Assembly (NCBI GenBank): GCA_044359955.1
Contig: JBIKLF010000024.1
Coordinates: 1 to 36,180, forward strand
Length of the DNA: 36,180 nt
Direction of reading: 5' to 3'
Origin: JACTMZ01 sp044359955
GTDB taxonomy: Bacteria; Verrucomicrobiota; Verrucomicrobiia; Chthoniobacterales; JACTMZ01
Shown piece after piece: positions 31,601-36,180 of the stretch. A program made the position numbers and the translations under genes. Under the pieces are notes generated by a model. The model was given only the letters and a program-made list of their open reading frames with translations, was not told the DNA's origin and did no database searches. How positions within the stretch are numbered: position 1 is the stretch's first letter; the number at the start of each line of letters is the position of its first letter.

Positions 31601-32359
31601 CCGCATTTCCTTCGGACCGAGCGCGCAGTTCAGACCGACGCTGAGCAGCGGGAAGTGCGCGATGGAATTGAGGAAAGCCTCCGTGGTCTGCCCGGTCAGC
31701 GTGCGTCCGCTCAAGTCGGTGATCGTGCCCGACACCATGACCGGCAGGCTGATTTTCTTCTCGGCGAAATATTCCGCGATGGCGAAGAGCGCCGCTTTGC
31801 AATTGAGCGTGTCAAAAACCGTTTCGACCAAGAGGAGATCAACCCCGCCTTCGATCAGTTTGTCGATCTGCTCGCGGTAAGAGGCGGCCACCTGCTGGAA
31901 CGTTACCTCGCGGGCGCCCGGATCGTTGACGTCGCGGGAAATGGTCAGCGTCTTGCTCATCGGCCCGACCGCACCGGCGACAAAAATCCGGCGGTCCGTG
32001 CAGGCATCCGCCGCCTCCCGGGCCAACTTGGCCGCCGCGAGGTTCAAGTCGGGCACGATTTCCTCCATCCCGTAATCAGCCTGCGAAATCGTCGTGCTGT
32101 TAAAGGTATTGGTCTCGATGAGGTCCGAGCCGGCGGCGATGTATTGCTCGTGGATGCCGCGGATGATGTCCGGCTGGGTCAGGACGAGCAGGTCGTTGTT
32201 GCCTTTGACGTCACTCGGCCAATCCTTGAAACGTTCCCCGCGGTAGGCCGCCTCGTCCAGCTTGTGCCGCTGGATCATCGTGCCCATCGCCCCGTCGAGA
32301 TAGACGATGCGTTCGGCGAGCAGAGCCTGCAGCGCTTGCGCTGTATCCGTCTTTGCCAT
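28667..32359 (-). CDS. metH: Cobalamin-dependent methionine synthase
   Basis: Transfers the methyl group of methyltetrahydrofolate to homocysteine through methylcobalamin. All modules are present in 1230 residues: the homocysteine domain (1-330; DGAMGTMIQ, zinc cysteines in VGLNCALG near 246 and GGCCG), the pterin domain (about 350-620; NVGERTNVTGSPKF), the helical cap (about 645-740), the B12 Rossmann domain (DVHDIGKNIVGVVL with the cobalt-ligand His near 758), and the C-terminal reactivation domain (about 890-1230; RGIRPAPGYPACPDHTEK). It is downstream of and 8 bp from a cobalamin adenosyltransferase gene, forming a two-gene B12 unit. Confidence 0.98.
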   Translation of the reverse strand: MAKTDTAQALQALLAERIVYLDGAMGTMIQRHKLDEAAYRGERFKDWPSDVKGNNDLLVLTQPDIIRGIHEQYIAAGSDLIETNTFNSTTISQADYGMEEIVPDLNLAAAKLAREAADACTDRRIFVAGAVGPMSKTLTISRDVNDPGAREVTFQQVAASYREQIDKLIEGGVDLLLVETVFDTLNCKAALFAIAEYFAEKKISLPVMVSGTITDLSGRTLTGQTTEAFLNSIAHFPLLSVGLNCALGPKEMRPYIEELSRLAPFYVSTYPNAGLPDPLSPTGFPETAESLAPQLRDWAEQGWLNIIGGCCGTTPDHIAAIVAATKDLKPRRIPERTRTLRLSGLEPFTARPEIPFINVGERTNVTGSPKFAKLILGNQYDEALAVARQQVEAGAQIIDINMDEGMLDGAAAMTKFLQLVASEPDISKVPIMIDSSKFEVIEAGLRCVQGKCVVNSISLKEGEEKFKEHARKVMSYGAAVIVMAFDEKGQADSLPRRQEICSRAYRILVDEVGFPAEDIIFDPNVLTVATGIEEHNNYAVDFIEATRWIKENLPYARVSGGVSNISFSFRGNNPVREAMHTAFLYHAIKAGLDMGIVNAGQLGVYAEIPPEFLELVEDVLLNRRPDATERLVTFAETVKGQGKAATEKDTKWREAPVEDRLAHALVKGIVDHVDEDTEEARQKYPRPLDVIEGPLMNGMRIVGDLFGEGKMFLPQVVKSARVMKRSVAWLTPHMERERAANPNARAQGKVLMATVKGDVHDIGKNIVGVVLACNSYEVIDLGVMVSCEKILAEARAHEVDVIGLSGLITPSLDEMMHVAAEMKREGFDLPLLIGGATTSRAHSAVKIAPYYDKEVVHVTDASRVVGVVSQLLNPETRATFAADLATDYERLRQEFAAKQRDTKLVKIDEARKRRFAPDWSKEQIDTPGFTGVKVFDDFPLEELVDYIDWSPFFHAWELRGRFPAILEDEVVGEQATELYKDARQMLDQLVAEKWITARGVCAIVPANSTGDDIEIYADADRSKVLKTFHTLRQQLDKSSGQPNYALSDFIAPKESGRIDYCGGFTVTTGIGVEKRAKAFEAAHDDYNSILLKALADRLAEAFAERMHKEVRDLWGYGKTENLSNEDLIREKYRGIRPAPGYPACPDHTEKWSLFDLLESTKHTGVALTESLAMMPASSVSGLYFAHPEVKYFAVGKIQRDQVEDYAQRKGMGVAEVEKWLAPNLAYEPKR

Positions 32360-32367
32360 GGATGACT

Positions 32368-32931
32368 CTACGCCTGTGGCGAGGAAATGGTGCTTTCCGC
32401 CCGGCGCGCCTCGAGCCAGAGGACGTCGGAAAGGCGGTTCAAGGAGTGCAGCATGAGGTCGGCCCGTTGCGGATTGAGCAAGTCCCCGTCGCGCACTTGG
32501 AGCAGCCCGAGTTCCGCATCACGGCAGGCCGTGCGGGCGCAATCGAGCGCCGCCGCCGGCAGATTGCCCCCCGGCGTGGCCCAGCCCTTGTAGGTGAATC
32601 CCTCGGACTCCAACCGCGCCACCCGCGCGTCGAGCACCCCGAGCAACGCCTCATCGAAATTCGGCATCCCGCTCGACGCGTAACGCTCCCAGTCCTCCGG
32701 CGCCACCGCCACCTCGCCCATCAAATTGACCAGATTGCGCTGCACCTGCTCGATGAAGGCACGCGCCTCGGTTTCGTCCGGCGGCAGACACGCTTTGGCC
32801 ATGCCGAGACGCACATTGAGTTCATCGACCCGCCCGTTGGCCACGATGCGCACGTCGGTTTTCGCCACCCGCCGGCCGAACAACAATGAGGTGGTTCCGT
32901 CATCCCCCGTCTTGGTCGCAATGCTCTGCAT
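32368..32931 (-). CDS. PduO-type ATP:cob(I)alamin adenosyltransferase
   Basis: Makes adenosylcobalamin from cob(I)alamin and ATP. The PduO/MMAB family N-terminus SIATKTGDDGTTSLLFGRRVAKTDVRI, then VDELNVRLGMA and the C-terminal CARTACRDAELGL and LNRLSDVLWLEAR blocks are clear. 187 residues from the ATG at 32931; an in-frame ATG further up (32967) would run into the promoter region. The C-terminus is near the metH start on the same strand. An AT-rich palindrome lies 40-63 bases upstream. Confidence 0.92.
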   Translation of the reverse strand: MQSIATKTGDDGTTSLLFGRRVAKTDVRIVANGRVDELNVRLGMAKACLPPDETEARAFIEQVQRNLVNLMGEVAVAPEDWERYASSGMPNFDEALLGVLDARVARLESEGFTYKGWATPGGNLPAAALDCARTACRDAELGLLQVRDGDLLNPQRADLMLHSLNRLSDVLWLEARRAESTISSPQA

Positions 32932-32970
32932 GGTTGTATTAAATACCTGAGCATCATCTAAAAGCAACCC

Positions 32971-32994
32971 ATCAATATATCATGATATGTCGAT
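32971..32994. promoter_or_regulatory. 24-base palindromic operator candidate upstream of cobalamin adenosyltransferase-metH
   Basis: A perfect 12-base core ATATCATGATAT (32977-32988) lies in an imperfect 24-base palindrome running from ATCAAT to GTCGAT, with 10 of 12 positions paired. It sits in an unusually AT-rich stretch in the divergent gap between the B12 unit and rplS. AT-rich palindromes with ATATC/GATAT arms are typical of dimeric regulators such as ArsR-type repressors, some of which control methionine-cycle genes. The regulator is not in the window. Confidence 0.45.
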
Positions 32995-33084
32995 ATGTTC
33001 ATCCCGTCCGGAGGAAAGTTGTTGCCCTCAGGACCTTGCGGAGATATACAACAGGGCCATTTTTTTCGGAGAAAAGAAAAAATC

Positions 33085-33453
33085 ATGAATATTTTAGACA
33101 AAATCGAGACGGAGCAACTGAAGAAAGAAATCACCAAGTTCGCCGTGGGTGACACCATCAAGGTGCACACGCGCGTGATCGAAGGCGACAAGGAGCGTAT
33201 CCAGATTTATGCCGGCATTGTCATCGGACGCAAAGGCACCGGCGTAAACGCCAGTTTCACCGTGCGCCGCGTTTCTTACGGCGAAGGCGTCGAGCGCGTC
33301 TTCCCCTTGCACTCCCCGCGCATCGCCAAAGTCGAGGTGGAGAAAAAGGGTGCGGTCCGCCGGGCCAAACTCAACTACCTCCGCGACCGCAAAGGCAAAT
33401 CCGCCACCACGGTGAAGGAAAAAGCCCGCGTCGCTGCCAAGGCGGCAGCCTGA
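33085..33453 (+). CDS. rplS: 50S ribosomal protein L19
   Basis: 122-residue ribosomal protein with the L19 blocks FAVGDTIKVHTRVIEGDKERIQIYAGIVIGRKG, TVRRVSYGEGVERVFPLHSP and KVEVEKKGAVRRAKLNYLRDRKGK. The ATG at 33085 is used; an open frame upstream to 32995 lacks similarity. A GGAG lies 13 bases before the ATG, somewhat far, in the A-rich leader. trmD, rpsP and rimM, its usual operon partners, are not present; rnhB follows by 19 bp. Confidence 0.96.
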   Translation: MNILDKIETEQLKKEITKFAVGDTIKVHTRVIEGDKERIQIYAGIVIGRKGTGVNASFTVRRVSYGEGVERVFPLHSPRIAKVEVEKKGAVRRAKLNYLRDRKGKSATTVKEKARVAAKAAA

Positions 33454-33472
33454 ATCTTTTCCGGGCCACTCC

Positions 33473-34102
33473 ATGGCCTGCGATCTCACCCGCGAGCGCG
33501 CCCTGCGTGCCCGCGGGTTTTCTTTGGTGGCCGGGGTGGATGAAGCCGGACGCGGCCCGCTGGCCGGACCCGTCATCGCCGCCGCGGTTATTCTCCCCGC
33601 AGGTTTTGCCCTCGATGGCCTGACCGACTCGAAAAAGGTACCCGCCGTCCGCCGCGAAAAATTCTTCGCCTTCCTCACCACCCAGACCAGCGTGGTCTGG
33701 TCCACCGGCCTGGCCGCGGTCGAAGAAATCGACCGCCTCAATATCCTCCGTGCCACCCACCTCGCCATGGCGCGCGCCGTGAGCGCCCTCCCCGCCCCGC
33801 CCGATCACGCCCTGGTCGACGGACTCCCCGTGCGCGGCCTCCCCGTGCCGCACACCGCACTGGTCGGCGGTGACGCGCTCAGCCTGAGCATTGCCGCCGC
33901 CAGCATCATCGCCAAAGTCACCCGCGACCGCCTCATGGTCGCGCTCGATGCCGAGTATCCGCAGTATGGCTTTGCCCGGCACAAAGGCTATGGTGTGCGC
34001 CAGCACCTCGAAGCCCTCCGCCACCATGGCCCTTGTCCCGTCCATCGCCGCTCTTTTGCCCCCGTGGGGCAAGCCGAAGTCGCGCGCCAAGCCGCTTCCT
34101 AG
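33473..34102 (+). CDS. rnhB: Ribonuclease HII
   Basis: Cuts RNA in RNA-DNA hybrids and removes misincorporated ribonucleotides. The DEAGRGPLAGPV motif gives catalytic Asp23 and Glu24; the DSKKVP, HALVDGLPV and SIAAASIIAKVTRDRLM blocks and HKGYGVRQHLEAL follow. 209 residues. The last 77 bases overlap the yraN frame. Confidence 0.96.
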   Translation: MACDLTRERALRARGFSLVAGVDEAGRGPLAGPVIAAAVILPAGFALDGLTDSKKVPAVRREKFFAFLTTQTSVVWSTGLAAVEEIDRLNILRATHLAMARAVSALPAPPDHALVDGLPVRGLPVPHTALVGGDALSLSIAAASIIAKVTRDRLMVALDAEYPQYGFARHKGYGVRQHLEALRHHGPCPVHRRSFAPVGQAEVARQAAS

Positions 34103-34484
34103 GCACGTTGTCTTCGGACAATGGGGCGAAAACCAGGCCGCCCTTTACCTCCGCCGCCACGGCTACCGCATCCTCTATCGCAACTTCATCCCGCCCGGCG
34201 GCGGCGAAGTCGACCTGGTCTGCCGCGACAAACCGGAGGACACCCTCGTCTTCGTCGAAGTCAAAACCCGCGCCAGCGAAGAACGCGGCCGCCCCGCCGA
34301 TGCCGTCGACTATGACAAACAACGCCGCGTGGCCCGCGGCGCCATGGCCTGGCTCCGCCTCCTCAACTACCCCGACATCCGCTTCCGCTTCGACATCGTC
34401 GAAGTCCTCGCCACGAGCCAAACAGCCCCCGAAATCACCCTCATCCGCAACGCCTTCCCCCTGCCGGAATATTACGTGTATTGA
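34026..34484 (+). CDS. yraN: UPF0102 (YraN) nuclease-fold protein
   Basis: 152 residues with the YraN core FGQWGENQAALYLRRHGYRILYRNF, GGGEVDLVCRD and LVFVEVKTRASEERGRPADAVDYDKQRRV, a PD-(D/E)xK nuclease-like pattern (Glu, Asp, ExK). No biological role is firmly established. The core begins right after the rnhB stop; the only ATG in frame is at 34026 inside rnhB, giving a 33-residue basic lead and a 77-base overlap. rnhB and yraN neighbour each other in many genomes. Confidence 0.88.
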   Translation: MALVPSIAALLPPWGKPKSRAKPLPRHVVFGQWGENQAALYLRRHGYRILYRNFIPPGGGEVDLVCRDKPEDTLVFVEVKTRASEERGRPADAVDYDKQRRVARGAMAWLRLLNYPDIRFRFDIVEVLATSQTAPEITLIRNAFPLPEYYVY

Positions 34485-34531
34485 AGTCTACAACGTCGAA
34501 CCGGCTTGCGAACCCGAAGCTGGAAGCTAGG

Positions 34532-34756
34532 ATGAACAAGATGGACAGCAGCCTGCTTGAGGACCTGATCAAAGAGAACAAGCCTTTCCAAATCGAGACG
34601 GCTTCCGGGCGAATTTTCGACGTCCCGCATCGCGACTTCATCAGTTTCTCCCGCAAAAAGACCGCAGTCATCATCTCCTACGAAAAAGACGGCGAAGATC
34701 ACATTGCCATCGTCCCCCTGCTGACCGTCACATCGACCATGGCCAAAGCGGCCTGA
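34532..34756 (+). CDS. Small unknown protein (74 residues)
   Basis: Sequence begins MNKMDSSLLEDLIKENKPFQIETASGRIFDVPHRDFISFSRK and ends AIVPLLTVTSTMAKAA. The pattern of a short polar helix followed by beta strands (GRIFDVPHRDFISF, TAVIISYEKDG, HIAIVPLLTV) recalls small proteins seen in Verrucomicrobia and Planctomycetes, but I cannot name a family. A TAGG lies just before the ATG at 34532; 34541 is a second candidate ATG. The frame is open further upstream into yraN. Confidence 0.7.
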   Translation: MNKMDSSLLEDLIKENKPFQIETASGRIFDVPHRDFISFSRKKTAVIISYEKDGEDHIAIVPLLTVTSTMAKAA

Positions 34757-34852
34757 ACCAATTCTTGCGGCGACTAACGCGGCCGCCGGGGAAAGCCGCC
34801 AACCAAGATCATTCGCTCTGTGATCTCTTCGTCCCCTGTGGTTTAATCGGGA

Positions 34853-35824
34853 ATGCGCATGAAACGCATCCTTTCCGGCATCCAACCCTCCGGCGCCCTG
34901 CATCTCGGCAACTACCTCGGCATGATGCAGCCTGCGGTCGAATTGCAGCACCAAGGCGAAGCCCTTTACTTCATCGCCGACCTCCACGCGCTCACCTCCC
35001 TGCACGATGCCGCCGCCCTCCGCCGTTACTCGCGCGACGTGGCCCTCGATTTCCTCGCCTGCGGTCTCGACCCCGCCAAAGCCTTCCTCTTCCGTCAGTC
35101 CGACATCCCCAAAGTCCCGCTCCTCACCTGGATCCTCAGCACGGTCACCCCCATGGGACTCCTCGAGCGGTGTCATTCCTACAAAGACAAGATTGCCAAC
35201 GGCGTCGCGCCATCCCACGCGCTCTTCAGCTACCCTGTGCTCATGGCGGCGGACATCCTCATCTACGACAGCGACATCGTGCCCGTCGGCAAGGACCAGA
35301 AGCAACACCTCGAAGTCACCCGCGACATCGCGGTTAAAATGAACGAAACCTTCGGCCCGATTTTCAAACTCCCCGAACCCTCCATCCGCGAAGACGCCGC
35401 CCTCGTCCCCGGCACGGACGGCGCCAAGATGAGCAAGAGCTACCACAACACGATCGAGATTTTCGCGGACGAAAAAACCATGAAGAAAAAAATCATGGGC
35501 ATCATCACCGACTCCACGCTGGTCGAAGCGCCCAAGGATCCCGAGACCAACACCATTTACCAACTCTACAAACTCTTCACCTCCGCAGACGAAGCCGCCG
35601 CCATGGCCGAAAAATTCCGCATGGGCGGCACCGGCTACGGCGAATTCAAAAAACAACTCTTCGCCACCGTCTGGGAATACTTCGCCCCCATGCGCGCCCG
35701 ACGCGCCGAACTCGCCGCCGACCCAACCCACGTCGACGACATCCTGCGCCGCGGCGCCGCGCACGCCAACCAACTGGCCGACACCATCATGGCCCGCGTC
35801 GAAACCGCCGTCGGACTGCGCTAA
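34853..35824 (+). CDS. trpS: Tryptophanyl-tRNA synthetase
   Basis: Class I synthetase of 323 residues. The HIGH-type motif is SGALHLGNYLG, the KMSKS motif is GAKMSKSYHNTI; the Trp-pocket blocks SYPVLMAADILIYDSDIVPVGKDQKQHLEVTRDIA and the C-terminal helices are present. The start is at 34853 or the third codon (34859). Confidence 0.97.
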   Translation: MRMKRILSGIQPSGALHLGNYLGMMQPAVELQHQGEALYFIADLHALTSLHDAAALRRYSRDVALDFLACGLDPAKAFLFRQSDIPKVPLLTWILSTVTPMGLLERCHSYKDKIANGVAPSHALFSYPVLMAADILIYDSDIVPVGKDQKQHLEVTRDIAVKMNETFGPIFKLPEPSIREDAALVPGTDGAKMSKSYHNTIEIFADEKTMKKKIMGIITDSTLVEAPKDPETNTIYQLYKLFTSADEAAAMAEKFRMGGTGYGEFKKQLFATVWEYFAPMRARRAELAADPTHVDDILRRGAAHANQLADTIMARVETAVGLR

Positions 35825-35850
35825 GCCGTATCCATGCAGAAGAATTTAAC

Positions 35851-35874
35851 CGCGGATGGCACAGCGGAGGCTTG
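35851..35874 (-). repeat. Fragment of the 'CCATCCGTG...CCGTGGTTAAA' tail repeat
   Basis: Read on the minus strand, TCCGCTGTGCCATCCGCGGT followed by TAAA matches the tail of the repeats at 21670 and 26581 with a deletion and a few changes. It lies just outside the end of the IS630-type element. Confidence 0.45.
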
Positions 35875-35888
35875 GCGACACAGCCCCT

Positions 35889-36180
35889 AGTGTAGTGTCT
35901 TACAAACGACTGGAGTTATTTTTTGCGGTTTTTTGGCGCTTTGATCGCGCCGCGGTGGAGCCCGGCTTGATTTGCTCCAAGGTCTGACGACAACCTCTGA
36001 GTTTCTCGACGATGGACTCTACAGTTGCGGTCCAGACGAAGGGCTTCGGGTCCTGGTTCCAGACGGCCATGTATTGGTGGATGGCGTCGACGAGATCTTG
36101 GACGCTGACGAAAACACCACGGCGGAGGCGTTTACCGGTCAGTTCTCCAAACCAGCGCTCCACGAGGTTGAGCCAGCTTG
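35889..36180 (-). mobile_element. IS630-type insertion sequence, one end
   Basis: The transposase 3' end lies within the element, and TAGTGTAGTGTCTTACAAAC (about 35889-35908) is a plausible terminal sequence; IS630-type elements insert at TA. The other end and any flanking TA copy lie beyond the window. Confidence 0.6.
35900..36180 (-). CDS. IS630-family transposase, C-terminal part (runs off the window)
   Basis: DDE transposase fragment. The reading frame enters from the right edge (SWLNLVERWFGELTGKRLRRG) and ends at TAA 35900-35902. WLNLVERWFGELT, the catalytic Glu region, and the later DLVDAIHQYMAVWNQDPKPFVWTATVESI block are typical of IS630 transposases. A short basic tail (ARSKRQKTAKNNSSRL) closes the protein. 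The N-terminus and the first two Asp residues are outside the window. Confidence 0.88.
   Translation of the reverse strand, partial: SWLNLVERWFGELTGKRLRRGVFVSVQDLVDAIHQYMAVWNQDPKPFVWTATVESIVEKLRGCRQTLEQIKPGSTAARSKRQKTAKNNSSRL

Noticed and set aside
33018..33057. An H-type pseudoknot in the rplS leader
   Set aside because: The two stems would need a zero-length loop across a five-pair helix, so they can only be alternatives.
32932..33084. A cobalamin or SAM riboswitch upstream of the adenosyltransferase-metH unit
   Set aside because: The gap is too short and AT-rich, and no B12-box-like or SAM-I-like conserved core was found on the minus strand.
34757..34852. A tRNA-like fold in the gap before trpS
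   Set aside because: Only a short hairpin (GATCATTCGCTCTGTGATC) is present; no T-loop GGTTCGA-type sequence or full cloverleaf.

Overview
The window is GC-rich bacterial chromosome from a Gram-negative organism. The best reading is a member of the Verrucomicrobiota (PVC group). This is inference from an LpxC-FabZ fusion gene, a long insertion-containing IspG, a eukaryote-type UDP-sugar pyrophosphorylase, LpxI instead of LpxH, and intergenic repeats with 'ccatccgtg...aaatccgtggtt' tails. No rRNA, tRNA, CRISPR array or prophage was seen.

Layout. Positions 1-305 (minus strand) hold most of the RNase P RNA gene; its 3' part lies outside the window. A minus-strand run rluA-like > rseP > ispG leads into it (4524 down to 433). 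Opposite it, lolD, lpxC-fabZ and lpxA form a plus-strand envelope operon (4507-7265). A minus-strand NYN-domain gene separates this from the classic rpmH-rnpA-yidD-yidC-KH/R3H operon (7830-10885), so RNase P RNA and protein genes lie within 8 kb of each other. Next come aguB, recF (minus), hisS-aspS, a UDP-sugar pyrophosphorylase, sufE (minus), a DUF1573 exported protein, an exported methyltransferase (minus), an ankyrin/L,D-transpeptidase, bioD and rsmE (minus, overlapping) and a class I photolyase (minus). A second lipid A group, lpxI - Gfo/Idh/MocA oxidoreductase - lpxB, occupies 23564-26574. An accessory-looking stretch (26575-28666) holds a small or broken ORF and a stand-alone RNA ligase between copies of one composite repeat. 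The window ends with cobO-like > metH (minus), rplS-rnhB-yraN, a small unknown protein, trpS, and an IS630-type transposase cut off by the window edge.

How the genes work together. Most genes are housekeeping: lipid A (lpxC, fabZ, lpxA, lpxI, lpxB), envelope proteolysis, insertion and lipoprotein export (rseP, yidC, yidD, lolD), translation (hisS, aspS, trpS, rpmH, rplS, rluA-like, rsmE), and cobalamin-dependent methionine synthesis (a cobalamin adenosyltransferase gene 8 bp from metH, with an AT-rich palindrome upstream).

The most unusual signal is between the genes. At least eleven short hairpins each start with the tetranucleotide GTAG (one further copy has a degenerate tetramer). Six are arranged as three head-to-head pairs. 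This is the architecture of REP/BIME elements mobilised by RAYT (TnpA-REP) proteins. In at least two cases the TAG of GTAG is the stop codon of the upstream gene, and one copy lies inside the end of rsmE and encodes its tail. Three other dispersed repeat families share the same gaps, and two composite repeats flank the RNA ligase gene in direct orientation.
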